This document shows, piece after piece, positions 34,743-47,002 of a stretch of DNA of 64,000 bases. A program made the translations under genes and the position numbers. The notes under the pieces were generated by a model. The model worked only from the letters and a program-made list of their open reading frames with translations. It made no database searches and had not been told where the DNA came from. Numbering within the stretch: position 1 is the stretch's first letter; each line of letters opens with the position of its first letter. This DNA is from Cylicocyclus nassatus (Eukaryota; Nematoda; Chromadorea; Rhabditida; Strongylidae). The stretch spans positions 55,471,140 to 55,535,139 of the forward strand of contig CATQJL010000112.1 of assembly GCA_958299035.1 (NCBI GenBank), in the 5' to 3' direction.

Positions 34743-35082
34743 AAATTGAACAAGTTGCTCTACGTGGACAAAAGAAATCGATAGGCTTTATGTTGTCACT
34801 CTCAATATCAAGTTTTATGGGTAAAAGTTCTATCTCTTCGTATCTCACATGTACCATGAACATCTTCCAATTCTTCGATTTTGTTTATCGTCTCAGCTAC
34901 CTGGCACAATGTTTTTAGAAATCGATTAATTTGCCGCCTAAACCTGTGCATGTGAAAATTCATAGAATAATTTCGATTATGCTATAAAACATTCGAAAAG
35001 AGGGGTCCCACTTATGGTAGCTCTCAATCTCGCGACCCCCCGTCCCGCTCCCGTTGATCGCTACGGGTGTAGGGTGCAGACT
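34743..35082. other. Downstream of hydratase
   Basis: Short 3-prime untranslated region and spacer. No canonical AATAAA was found immediately after the stop. 35020-35080 resembles the sequence preceding the other copy of the foldback family at 25480-25530. Confidence 0.35.
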
Positions 35083-36393
35083 GTTGTATAGACCTCGACA
35101 CGGCACCCAATTGACTATGCGTTAAAAATGCGTACTTGGTGTCAATACGGTGCTCATCACTTACCTCAAGCCAGTGATTGGTGTTTTTTCAAATTTGCTT
35201 CACCCTCGTCTCTCTGGAGTACGGAAAATGATCAAAGGAAGTTTTGATAAAACTGAAACATTTCAAATATTGCAACTCGTACGAAATCTTACGGCATGGG
35301 GGTTGCTTACTCTGCTGAATCCGAAAATGATACTTATTTGTAGTCGTTTGTGGCTGCACCAGCTGCCCGTACTAAAGCCGAAAGACAGAATTGCCTAGTA
35401 TTTATTTGATGGAACTGTTCTGCATGCTGATTTGAGAAGTAGTATCTATCTTTTGCTAATTCTTTCCTGTGAACTTGTGAACAGCAGAGATATCAAAATG
35501 GATAATTTCCCGTAGTTTAGTTTGGAGTTATTTGATGTGCTAAATGGAACTGGAGGACACAGGGCAAGGAGGCTGTCTTTTCTGAATACTCATGCAGGTA
35601 CCGCGAAGTTTTTAGACTGCTTGTGCCATTATTTTTATCCTTCCATTCATAAGGGCTTCCGATGCTACTGTAGGCTCCTTGAGGATAATGTAAGATACCT
35701 TGCAGATTTTTTTAGCTTAGGCTATATCAACTTTTATGCAACAAAAGCTCTTAGCTGATGACGCACATTCCCCCTCTAATATAACTTACCCATCAAAGAC
35801 AAAACTATTCGTGTGTGATGATTTCCATGAAAATCGACCTTCACCTTTGCAAGGGTTTTACAGGGCGTCTAGAGGATATGTAAATGCACACACACCTACA
35901 GTGGGATAGATCCTGCTTTTTTGGCTAGCTACTCTTTTCTCATTTCCTATTTATATCACAAACATACAGGTATATCCTAGGAATGACACCTTCGTGCCAA
36001 TGTCGGCAATGTTTATTTGTCACAGAAAATCATCATTTAATTGAGCATGCAAAACAATCCTAAACAGACCCTAAGCAGTTCTGTTTGAGTATTAGGCAGC
36101 TGCTGCAGTTACGCAATAAACGACTATCAAGCAAAATGGGTATCATTTTAGGATTCAGCATTGTAAATAACCCCCAGCCACGAGATTTCAGTACGAGAGC
36201 AATATTTGAAATGTTTCAGTTTTATCAAAAGTTCCTCTAATCATTTTCCGTACTCCAGAGAGACGAGGATGAAGTAAAGTTGAAAAAACACCAATTAAAA
36301 ACCTGAGGTAAGTGGTGATCACTTATTGACACCAAGTACGCATTTTTAACGCATGATGTCAATTGGGTGCCGTGTCGAGGTCTATACGACAGT
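35083..36393. mobile_element. Foldback element with GTATAGACCTCGACACGG ends
   Basis: Left tip CTGTTGTATAGACCTCGACA and right tip TGTCGAGGTCTATACGACAG. Arms of several hundred bp are complementary (GTACGGAAAATGATCAAAGG / CTAATCATTTTCCGTAC). Total about 1.3 kb, no transposase. A truncated relative lies at 25533. Confidence 0.75.
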
Positions 36394-36978
36394 AGGGCGC
36401 AGGGCTCGGCACGAGGTGGCTTTCCAAATATGCAAAGAACGAAGTCCCCCTTGGGGGAATAGAACTTAGGAATCCGAGCCTAATTAGGCCGACTCGGGAA
36501 GTGCCTACAGGATACAGTCATGCTCGCAGTCTCCGATTGCTCCCTAGGACATGGCGACAATCTAAGCTCCGCCCCTGAGAGCCTGCTCTGGAACCTTGCC
36601 AAGGAATGCTGAAAATCCCAATTGAATTTCAGGTCACTGAAACTGGCTCGTAGCCAAAAACCTTCAAAATGATCGTACGAAGGTCAAGTTAGGCTCAAAC
36701 GAAAGAGAAAAATCGCGTCATCATTACAAAGTATCTACTGATTGAAAATGATTGAATACAACATTCTTTTGGTTCAAAACTTCATTTGAGTGTGGATTTG
36801 AAGGAAAATTATGTCAAGCTTCTCAAAAATAATTTATTTGAGTGTTAAGTCCGGGCAAAAAACTAGAAAATCAAGCAAGAATTGCCAGTTTAGAAAATGC
36901 TTAAAAATAGAAATTTATTCATATGCGGAAGTTTGAGCAAATAATAAATCATCCAAGAAATAACAGCTCACCACTATT

Positions 36979-38767
36979 CATAGGTGCGATAGGGGGAGCC
37001 GGGCCCTCTCCAGGTGAAGGGGGTCTCTGCTACTCCCATCCTTGTAAGGTGAAGGGGGTAAGTGAGCCCTTAGAGCAAAATGCCCCAACAAGTTACATAC
37101 CGAAAACTGAGGTCATATAGAATCGACATAGAACGTCGGCTTTTTTCTAGGTCTTTTGTGCCGCGAGATATGAGGGATTTTATGTACTTCATGTGTCAAC
37201 TAATTTTGTGTCCTCACTTTCTGCTCTCCAAAAGAATGCTACGAGAAAGTCGACGGTCTACGTCTGCTAATGAAGACTTGCTCTGTAACGCAGATAGATA
37301 ACCAGCAGATTGAGTCTTCGTTTGGCAGAAATTTGCTGTTGAAAATGAACATGATTTCAGGTAAAATGCAGTGTATCTCTCAGTAAAGTGCCGCTAGAAA
37401 GAATTCGACGGTCTACGTCGAGTCCCCTTTTCCTGGGCTTTCGAATGGTATATAGACCGCTGAGCGAAAAAACTTGCCAGTTTTTAAAAATGGTGTGGAG
37501 GTATTTACTATTAGCTGGCTCCACCCAGCTCCCCCAATGTATTGGCTTTTATCGGTCACCAGAGCAAGTGCTTTTTAGAGCCGGGAAGCAAGAAAGCCCT
37601 AACATGCTTTACACCGTTCGAAAGCTGAGATTATGGAGAATCGACGTAGACCGTCTCTTTTTTCATAGCTTCTTTGTAGAGCGAGATACGAGCGATTTTA
37701 TACGCCTACTCACCAGCTAATTTTGTGTTATTATTTTGTAATTTATTTTTGAAAGAAAGAACAAAGATTAAAAAAAAAGAGACGGTCTACATTTACTGGC
37801 AAGGTCTTGCTCTGTGATGCAGTTAGAAAATCAGGCACCTTTATCCATTCTTCACGCAGAAATTTCGCGACAAAAACACACGTCTTTTTGGGTAAAATCC
37901 CGTGTAACTCTAAGTAGAGGGGAGCTAGAGAAAAAGAGACGGTCTACGTCGAATCCTTTTTTTGTGGGCTTTCTAATGGTATACAGGTTGTCGGGTGAGA
38001 AAACTTGTGGTTTCTCAAAAATGAGGTGGAGATATTCAATAGTAACTTGCTCCACCCCGCTCCGGCTTTCTATGGGTTGCCGGAGCAAGACTTTTTTGGA
38101 CTGGGAAAGCTTTGTGCACCAACACCTTATATACCATTCGATAGCTAAGAACGCGAGGAATCGATATAGACCGTCTCTTTTTTCGTAGCTTGTCTGTGAA
38201 GCGAGATACGAGCAGTTTTATCTAGCTACAGTATCAGCCAATTTTGGATAATTATATTTTCGAACCAAGAAGGTCTTTTTCGAACTTTTATATATGAATC
38301 GAAAGCATGAAAAACGAGTAATCTGACTGTTGTTTTGTTTGTTATTATTCTCTCTAGTGAAAAGAGATATGGTATGATTTCTTGTCAGTAAACATGCATC
38401 CATCGCTAGTCGGTTCAGATTTTTCTACTCTTGCTCAACTCTTTTTGGCAAAGTATGTATTCATTGATACAATGTTAATTATTCAAAAAATCACCTTTTA
38501 CTTTTTGATTAAGTTTCGTTATCAACGCCCTTTGAGCGCGCAGAAGGTCTCAAGCATGCGTTTTTCAACGAAACGTTGTTGATTCCATACTCTCTTGCAG
38601 TCTTGATGTCTGAGGAGAAGAGCAGCTGGCGTTTCCTTTCCAAACAAAAGTTCCGTTGTAATAGCTGTTTGCCTTGATTAGTCTCAACCTCAGGTGAAAG
38701 GGGTCAGCCAGATGCCGGCCCTAAAGTGAAGGGGGTCAGAGAAATTTCTCCACCTATCGCATCTATG
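36979..38767 (+). mobile_element. hAT-like non-autonomous element, copy A (1789 bp)
   Basis: Ends CATAGGTGCGATAG and, on the other strand, CATAGATGCGATAG; flanked by an exact 8-bp duplication CCACTATT (36971-36978 and 38768-38775), as expected for hAT. Subterminal GGTGAAGGGGG words occur at both ends. The interior has units of about 530 bp repeated in tandem around GACGGTCTACGTCGA (37408 and 37939). Several 60-124 codon frames exist but repeat with the units, so they are unlikely to be real genes. Same length as copy B. Confidence 0.85.
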
Positions 38768-39767
38768 CCACTATTGATATTGCTAATCAAAGATATTCTG
38801 TCAAAGACAGACGATTTTGATGGGAGGACGCGCAGGAGGAACGAAGGGTATGCCGCCGCATATCCTAGAGACTTCTAGCAGCCATGAATAGGCTCCGCCC
38901 ATTGCTCCGCCCACGAGATGCTCATAGTGTGCGCTGAGTTGGAAAGACAGACCACGGAACTGGAGGCAAATCACAATGAATAGCAGCTCAGAGTTGAGGT
39001 TAAAGTTCAAAAGAGATTTTCGATAACTACTTTTAAAAATAAGTTTTTATAGACCAAAAAATTTAAATTTGCCACAAATAGTTAGGAAGGAAATAAAGAT
39101 TTGGATATAAAATGATTGAAATGTCTACTATTATACTTGAGAGCAAGTTCAAATTACACAGATTGACATGCTAGTACAAAAAAGGAATAAGAGAGCTTTC
39201 CCTCGAGGTTGAAAACATTGAAAAGGTGTTTGAAAAATACAACGCAGTTAATTTGCATAAAGGGCAACAGTAGCATTGAATAACATTATAACTGTCCATA
39301 CCGCTTAATTGAGGACCTTTGAACGAAGACATTCAAATATGGTGCGAGAGAAAGCTCAGTACCTGTCAGTAGAGTTTCACAGATCAGATTTGAGGTGTGA
39401 CACTATCCTCCATGCAACGATGACAGTTATTAGGACATGACTTTGGCAAAGTCGAGCATTCTTGTATTCGAGGAAAAACGTTGGAAAAGTTTTCCACAGC
39501 ATCATGTCTTTCAGTGAATTTTTCATTGCCGCTTTTTTATTTTTCGATTTCTTTCCCAGTACATCTCCTTGTGAGCTTCTACAAATTGTATGACTTCACG
39601 CCTCCAATGCTTTTGATCATCGATTCACGTATTATTTTCGATAGTCCACCTTACCTCGGAAAACGACTCGTTTAACGCACATTTTATAAATATTTGTATG
39701 AATATAATTATTTTTACTCATTTTTTCGATTTTCTAAATTTATAACTTGCTCCCTCAGTTTCCTTAA

Positions 39768-39816
39768 CCCCTTCCCCAGATAAAATGTTGCAAATACATT
39801 TTATCTGGGGAAGGGG
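39768..39816. other. Perfect 21-bp hairpin with 7-nt loop
   Basis: Arms 39768-39788 and 39796-39816 are exact reverse complements (CCCCTTCCCCAGATAAAA... on the left), loop TGCAAAT. The GGGGAAGGGG end resembles hAT-like subterminal words nearby, so it could be a tiny foldback element, a transcription-stopping hairpin or a small-RNA precursor. No miRNA call is made. Confidence 0.6.
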
Positions 39817-41049
39817 ATTTTCTAGGAACAAAGATTCCTTTACCTAATCTTTTCTTCTCAAATATGTGAGATTTTTTCTTTCCAAATGTGTGAGACAGGT
39901 TTGGCACTGTATAGGTCAACTAATCGCCTATCGATTAGCGCAAGCTGCGGTAACAAAATCGTTAGTGTAAAAATAGTGTAAAAGAATGAGAAAATTATCT
40001 TAGGAATAATGGACATTTGTGTTTTTCGTATCGATGTGTTATTTGAGAATAAAATCCGTTTCTTTTCTTTTTTCGTTCTTGTTGATTGTTTCTTCAAAAA
40101 AGAATGAAACAGAAAAATTGTCATGACAAGGATATAAAATCTACCTGTAAGATTCTGCCTTGCCAGATCCTTCTTGGCTCGCAGCCAGCTCCTCCCCTTT
40201 CCCCCAAAGATACAGGCGGCGAGGCCTTTGGTTCCTCCTGCTACGCCGCCTTTTGATGTGCGAAGAACATCCGGCTAATATGCTGTAAGCAATGACCTCA
40301 ACCTAGACAAGAAAAGGCTGCAGGAACAGTTTGAGGTGAAATTTTCCTTATGAATAGTACCGTAAAGAATAAAAACCACTTATCGTTACTACGATCTTAC
40401 GATCTTAAAAATTTTTATATCTTTATTTGCAGGCAACTTTGATAGCTATAAATACTGAATGTCATTTCTCGAATGATTACCCGAAATTCAGCACTCAAAT
40501 GAATTATGATTTTTGAGAAGTTCTTGAGCTCTCATTTTTTGGGATTTTCTACTCTTTTGCTTAAATATCAGCACTTTGATAACTATCATTTTTGAAAAGT
40601 TTTTGAAGCGTCATTTTTCGAACGATTTTCTAGTCTTTTGCCCGGATCTAACACTCAAATAAATTATTTTGAAAAGCGACAGTTCCTTGAGTAATTCCCC
40701 GGTAATTCACCTAAATAAAGTTTTGAACCAAAAGAATGTTGCGTTCAATCATTTTCAAACAGTAGATATTTTATGACGATGGCACGATTTTTCTCTTTCG
40801 TTTGAGCCTAATTTGACCTTCGTACGATCATTTTGAAGGTTTCTGGCTAAGAGCCAGTTTCAGTGATCTGATTCAATTGGGATTTTCAGCATTCCTTGGC
40901 ATGGTTCCAAAACAGGCTCTCAGGGGCGGAGCTTAGATTGTCGCCATGTCCTAGGGAGCAATCGGATACTGCGAGCATGACTGTATCCTGCAGGCACTTC
41001 CCAGTCGGCCTAATTATTCTCGGGCTCCTAAGTTCCCCCCCCCCCCTTG

Positions 41050-42310
41050 GCTTCAAATTCTAAGTAGTCCCCTTTGACCCTAAACCATAGACGTCAAAAA
41101 CCCTTACGAAAATGACTAAAAAGCGTAATCTAAGTTGTGTTTTTTCGGCCACAAAAATAATATCCTTTTGCTTTTTGCCCCAAAAACAAAATCAGCTTGC
41201 TTATAAGCAAACTGTGCCGAGCCCTGGTAGGCATTAGGCGACAAACTCACTTTGTTGTACCCCAAAAACACTCCTCGGGCAACATTTTCGGCGGCAAAAA
41301 CAGGGGTTGGGCGTTCGGGGCCGATAGACAACTCGACTATTCAAAAAATGGCGCATAATTGTGAGTTACGGGCTTTACGCTGCTTGCGGCATGTTTTGTC
41401 GCTTAACGCTTGTGCTCTCCGTCACCAACAGTGCCATCCGTTTCTTTTTGCGATTGCTAAACTGATTTTTCTTTCTAGAGCAGAAGTTGTGAGTCCTTTC
41501 ACGTCCGAAGTGCGCCCACCCGACTGCCATTGAAGGCAATGCCCCGTCAAAATCTCGCTTCCCGGTTTTTCACCTTTTCGGAGTTTTCTCGCCCGCTGAA
41601 CCCATATCTGGTTTTTCCAGCGCACGAAAACGGCGAAAATGAGCTTTTTGCGAAGCTCTCGATGTCCGACTCGATGCAAAATATCTTGTGTGCCCCAGAA
41701 AAGTTCCCATGTGAACCAGCGTGCGTACGTGGTGCGACGCTGCCTTTCGCTCTTTTTGACACGTTTCACCTGAGATTTTAACGGAACTGCCTGAGGTTAA
41801 CACGTTCAGAAGAGTGAAAGGCAGCGAGATGACGTGGTACCTATGGGAACCTTGCTGGGGAACAGACGATACGTGTAAGTGGGCGGGGTCCGGTACGAAG
41901 CGGCGGGGAGACTTCCAAAGTGAATTTCACCCTTCCTAGACGCGCTTTTTCGCTTCCGACTTCACTGATGGTGAGTTGGGGGGGGGCTGCAAACGCAACG
42001 TTCTAAATTTCCGGTACCCATCATTTTACTCAGATAATCGCCGGGGGTAGGCGGGTACCGGAAAATCCGTGTTGCTGATTTTTCGCACTCCGCTCGCAGA
42101 TTTATGGAAAATGGTCACGAAGTTTTTAACACATTGACGACCGCTTGACACACATGGTCAAGCAGTGACTACCACATGAGACCGCTTGACACACATGGTG
42201 TTTCAAGGTATGGATTTAGTAAAACGGCGGCTGTTCTGGGGCAAACTCACTTCGGGAGTTTTCTTTTTTCACTGGATCTAGAAATAACCTCCATGTAATC
42301 TGCCAGCTTC
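41050..42310. other. Repeat-derived stretch
   Basis: 41530-41750 contains GAAGGCAATGCCCCGTCAAA and GCGACGCTGCCTTTC, ends of an AGGCAGC-type element. 41940-42200 includes a G run and a duplicated phrase (CGCTTGACACACATGGT at 42144 and 42183). Frames on both strands overlap at 41422-41803 and none has splice or motif support. Confidence 0.4.
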
Positions 42311-42324
42311 ACAGAGCGGGAGGC

Positions 42325-43710
42325 CTGCAAGTGTTACCCAGGCAGCCACCTGGTGCCGCAGCCAGCCGCCAGAGCTGCACCAACGCCGCGGCTGAGCTAC
42401 CGTAAGCGCGCTCTCGTCGTTCGCAGAGAGATTTTCGCAGCAGTCTCGCACCTCATCGCGCTGAGGTGCGAGAATTCCCTCAGAAATTGCGCTGCTGCCA
42501 CATATTATATATCGTTCAAGATAGCAGAAAATTTGTAGTTTATTATAAGATACAACACAAAAATTTACAAAAAGAAAAAGTTTGAATTCAGTAAAATTTT
42601 CAAGCAGTAAAAAATTTAAAGAAATCTCATCACCTTCTCATAATCTAGACTTATTCCAGAGTTTCCATTTTCTAATTTCTCTTTCGGGCAGTCAAAAATA
42701 AGCGTAGGTTGCCCGATCTTTCTTTTTTGTGTGCGAATAAATTTATTACCTGAAATTTTCTAAAATTTTCCTTTATTCATTTTGAAATTTCTCGCGAACT
42801 TCAAAACCTCCGCCACACATTGCGTGGGCGGTGTATAACCGTCTTTTTTCTCACCCCTGCTTCGTTATGGGATTCAACTTGTGGACGCCGTCCCCGATCA
42901 GCGCTTTTAGCCCGATTTCAGTGACTGTCTTTCTGCAGTCGGTTTCATCCCGGATTAGGCGAAACATTCTAGAAGGAGAAGCGCGTGCGCATCGCAGGAG
43001 GCTTCGCGGGCGCATAGCGCTGGCAGTTTGCCAAGCAAAGACTGAGGAGAATGAAGAGACGCAGACTTGGGTTCTTAGCGCGGTATGATATACTGTAGCT
43101 GCGAAACGGCGTGAACCGTTGCGAGGCGAACGCCCGCCAATCCAATTTTCGCCCAAAGCGGGTCGAAACTCACTGTACCGAACATGATCGTTTCCTAGTC
43201 AAGAAACCTACATTTCCATGAAGTTTTCAAAGTCGAGAAGGCGGTTACGTCTCTCCACATCATTTCACCTTTCATACCTCCATATGTGGCACAGCTTTTC
43301 TGATATCTGACCTACTTGGTGTTGAAATTCTTCTGTCCCAAAGGTCACAATTGGCCAAAAAACTATTCAGTGATCTATTTTATATTTTTTCAATGGAATT
43401 TCTCCATGATATTATGATTGTATGATTTTATGATTATTTCGTCATTTTTTAAAACTTTTTTGCATACTTTTTATATTTTATCTCTTGATAAACTACAAAT
43501 TTTTGCTGTCTTGATTGATATATAATATGTGGCAGTAGCGCGACCTCTGAGGTAATTCTTGCCTTCAGTGCGAGAGCTGCGAAGTTGCTGCGAAATTCTC
43601 TCTGCGGTTGCGGACAGCGAGAGCGCGCCTACAGTGGCTCAGCCACGACACTGGTGCCAGCTCTGGCGGCCGGCCGCGGCACCAGGCGGCTGCCTGGGTA
43701 ACAGTTGTTA
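42325..43710. mobile_element. TIR element, GTTACCCAGGCAGCC ends, about 1.4 kb
   Basis: Left end GTTACCCAGGCAGCCACCTG and right end GCACCAGGCGGCTGCCTGGG form inverted repeats. Subterminal arms of over 200 bp are complementary (CACATATTATATATCG / GATATATAATATGTGGCAG). A partial inverted copy lies at about 48130-49102, and a terminal fragment near 11790. No transposase seen. Recurrent 60-100 codon frames are symmetrical by-products. Confidence 0.65.
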
Positions 43711-43831
43711 CGCACCCTCACAGAGCTAGTGTAGGTGTACAGGGTGGGAAAGCCCTAGAACACGGTATTTTTATCGTGATGACAAAGCTAGGCAAGATGA
43801 TTACATGAAATCAATAACTAACAACAATCTG

Positions 43832-45162
43832 CTACATAAAAGTGACTTCACAACTTAAAGATTCCTCCTTTGACGCGAACACAAACTTGAGAACGCCGTC
43901 CATGGTGGCACGGGTGTGCTCCACGTCGACTTCCTTCCGCGCATTCTGAAGGGCACGTGGCAGAGACTTCACATTCTTGCATGGGTGAGCGTAGGCTTTG
44001 ATTCAAAGAACTGAACACACGCTGTAGTCGAGGGTATTCAGACCTGACCAGTACGGAGGCCATTCCGCAGGAGTAATGAATCCCTTAAAGGCAGCGGCTC
44101 GGCAAATTTTCAACTTCGGGGTTTTGCAGATTTGGGGCTATTCTGGCTCCCTGAATCACGACATGGACTCCCCTTAGCGCGAAAATGGGGAATACCCCGT
44201 CTTTTGATACCCCTCTTCGCCGCTGTTCTTCCTCCTTTCGCCCCCTAACACCTTTTTCGGACGAGTACGTTTTCCGCTGGAAAACGCGCCGTCACTCGTA
44301 GCTTTATAGGGCAGAATTGTGCTAGCGCTCTCTACCTCTTTACTTTGCGTCTCTGACGGCAGAGAAAAACGGCTCACTCGTCCGCGCCCTTCTCAAGGGA
44401 AGTTTCAAAAAAGGGGTCTTCCCCATTTTCGCGCTAAGGGGAGTCCATATCGTGATTCAGGAGGCCGGGATAGCCCCAAATCTGCCAAAACCTTGAAGTT
44501 GAAAATCTTCGAGCCGCTGCCTTTAACGTTGATTTGGAGCCATGTTTGAACAACCTTCGCTTTATGCGCAGATGTGCTATCCTGCTGGTAGCACCAATCG
44601 CTCCCAGCAAATGGTAATTACTCCAGGGCAACAATTGCTTCTTCAGCATGTTATTCACATGCGTAGTAGTGTTCACCTTGATGCCTTGAGATTCTAATAA
44701 TTAGCAGCATCTTGATGTCGGAAGCAGTCGCCGCGCAAACATCACAAAAGGCCAGATGAAGCTTTCCTTCTGCATGTCAACCCTTGCTATTGGCTTTTTG
44801 GGACGATTGTTTGATGATTCTGTTGTTTTGGTAATGAAACACCTGCATTACGGTGAAAATTTTGACGCCGGAAAACAGTATCGTTCAGTGGCGTGCCTTG
44901 GAGAGACGCTCAAGCAGTCGATGCATTTCAGCTTCGTGTCTTCTTGAAAAGCATGAGTTTTTAGCGTCCTGAAAAGCTTTATCTCAAGGTCCTGTTCCAC
45001 GATGTCGAAGACTGTCCTGTCAGAGATGAACAGCTCTGAAGCCAGCTCAATCGAGCTTCGCCGAAGGTTGCGACGAAGGCGCTGGCGAACAATTTGCAGA
45101 TTTATGTGAGTGGCCGAGGTAGCCAATTTACCAATCCTGCAACAGTCCTGGGTGCTGTTCAT
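43832..45162 (-). pseudogene. Tc1/mariner-type transposase, frameshifted and interrupted by a MITE
   Basis: N-terminal helix-turn-helix region at 45162-44900 (IVRQRLRRNLRRSSIELASE, then ISDRTVFDIVEQDL) matches the paired-like DNA-binding part of the family. Downstream frames carry QQDSTSAHKAKVVQTWLQ (second catalytic Asp, about 44600) and, beyond the inserted MITE, ITPAEWPPYWSGLNTLDYS (third catalytic acid, about 44040). The frame ends at TAG 43832-43834. Several frameshifts and stops are present. The family catalyses cut-and-paste transposition into TA. Confidence 0.75.
44089..44522. mobile_element. TTAA-type MITE inserted in the transposase pseudogene
   Basis: 434 bp with ends AGGCAGCGGCTCGGC and GAGCCGCTGCCT, flanked by exact TTAA on both sides (44085-44088, 44523-44526). 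Removing the element and one TTAA joins the transposase codons in frame on the minus strand (WLQIN...ITPAEW), confirming the boundaries and duplication. A TTAA target is typical of piggyBac-type elements. Confidence 0.9.
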
Positions 45163-46380
45163 AATCTGGAAACGACACAGGGGAAAAGACGCTGTTCTGT
45201 GAAATTAGAGGATCCCGCGCAAACTGTTGGTCAGCTATCCTCCTCGTTGCATCTTTGCCACCAACGCTCGCTCCGTTCCAGAAGGCATATCTCCGATAGG
45301 AATGAAGCTATAGCCCAGCTTATGGAGGGGTTATACTTAAGTTTATAAGAAACAAATGTTTACAATTAGCGTACAAGACATACAATGACATCAAAATTGT
45401 TCAAGGACTTTCCCCAATCCTGCACTGCACATGACATTAAATATGATTTTATTTGGAAAATGCTGGCTGATACGTGAAAGGTCTTGGTCCCAAAAGGGGG
45501 TGTATGACTTTATAAAAGATAGCATGTGGCAGCCGGGGGCGCGCTACCGTATACGCGCCGCATTAGGCCCCGCCTCCTGCCGTGGAGGCCGCGACGCGCA
45601 TGCAGAGGCGAGCGTAGTGGTTCGGCGGCAAGATTTGAATCCCCTTATCAATCGATGAGTCACCGCCGCAGCAAAATGATAATTTATCATTTTATCTTAT
45701 CATCTCTGTTTTTTCTACTTTTTCTTGGTTACTGTTGTGCTATAGTGTTCATTTGACTTGCTTTCATTACTATTTGTGTGTTTTTATCATTCTCTTTTCG
45801 TAAATCCTTGTATTTCCCGCGATTCTTGTTTGTTCTGTTTTCGATTGCACTTACGTGCTATTTCTGGGCAATCGATGTTTGCTCGAGGATGGCCATGGCA
45901 CAACAATATCAGCGAAGGTCTGCGATCGACAACAAAGGATCTGTTGCTAGGTTTGTTTTTATGTTGTAATGCTTGCATGTGATATGTATTTATTGTTTTT
46001 TTTATTTACTTATGTTCGTTCTTCCCAATAGCCCTCCCTCCTTACTGATGAGCTCCGGGGAGGGCTCTAACCAAATTTTATTGTAACTTTTCCGTCTAAG
46101 GGTTGGAACAAAACGGAATTTTGTTTGTGTTTTGCTTTTGTTTTTGTTCTTTGTTTGTAATTTCATTTTATTCTCATTACTTTTTCTTTATGCATGTATC
46201 TTGTTTGTTTTATGTTTGTTACCCTTTCCCTCTCTCATGTTCGTTTGGGATTGTGACATATTTATTAGATAACACAACAACACATGCAATTAGAAAAGGG
46301 ATAGAAAAAGGGGTATTTACATTTAGTGCAATCTACTTGTTACAAATCTAGACATGATTCTACAATACATTCCTAATTGA
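45163..46380. other. Stretch without a confident gene
   Basis: 45530-45650 is a GC-rich block (GCGCGCTACCGTATACGCGCC) inside AT-rich DNA. The remainder is T-rich with runs of TTTGTTTTTG. No exon supported. Confidence 0.4.
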
Positions 46381-46389
46381 TGGGCTCCT

Positions 46390-47002
46390 ACACTGGGACG
46401 GTTAAGTACTTCGCTGTAAGCATTCATGACTCGTAGTATCCTCGTGCGTCGCCTGATATCCCTTCTTCTGAGCTTCCTGCCTACGGCCCTGTTCTGGAAT
46501 CCGATATTCTTTGGGGGATTGTTGATATAACGGATGAACTGAGGCCTACCCTTTCCATAAATAAGAAGTCGGCTCTTGCGTCCGTGTTACAACTCTGCAG
46601 ACGCCTCAGCAACTTCGCCATGGGGGGATACTTACCCTGCAGGAGAGTCCCGAGAAGCCTAAATTCCTTGTTATTTAGTTTATTATGTCTTTATTAGTTG
46701 GTGTTACCTGTGGAAGGCTTCTGCGGCATTAGTGGTGCGGGTATCTGCTACCTGCCACTTATTCCACATGTCCTCGAATGGCCTTCATACCATGTAGACT
46801 TCAGATAGTCGAGAAATTCGCGGCACATGGAGTAAGCATCATGCATTTCTGACATACTGGGCCTATGGAGGGCAAGTAGTCTCCTTTGCAAATGCTTGGG
46901 TAAGAATATCGCCCCCTTCACGGTGTTCCACCACTTGATAACCCTCTGGTCACGGTCTTCTCCTGTAATGGGCATTTGATGCGATGCGCTGCGGAATAAC
47001 AT
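46390..47002 (-). pseudogene. MULE-type transposase remnant
   Basis: The minus-strand frame 47002-46780 reads WWNTVKGAIFLPKHLQRRLL and later CREFLDYLKSTWYE. After a one-base shift near 46775 it continues DMWNKWQVADTRTTNAAEAFHR. The TNAAEAFHR signature is characteristic of Mutator-like transposases. Further down (46640-46390) a frame KNIGFQNRAVGRKLRRRDIR may be its C-terminal region. The upstream catalytic core was not found, so this is a fragment. Confidence 0.55.

Larger units (their letters stand above)
36449..41049. mobile_element. Large TIR element, about 4.6 kb, hosting a hAT-like insertion
   Basis: Left arm from CTTGGGGGAATAGAACTTAG onward and right arm ending CTCCTAAGTTCC-CCTTGG are inverted copies for roughly 500 bp (CTAATTAGGCCGACT, CCTAGGGACATGGCGAC, CAATTGGGATTTTCAGC and others). 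The first hAT-like copy (36979-38767) is inserted near the inner end of the left arm. The middle (38776-40240) has no recognised transposase; 40140-40260 is locally GC-rich. Confidence 0.65.

Noticed and set aside
37388..38188. 110- and 124-codon frames in the hAT-like elements
   Set aside because: They recur with the 530-bp repeat units, resemble one another in several frames and have no transposase motif. A real protein cannot be excluded but is not supported.
41422..41803. 115-codon minus frame with overlapping frames
   Set aside because: Lies in an AGGCAGC-type repeat; all frames are similarly open.
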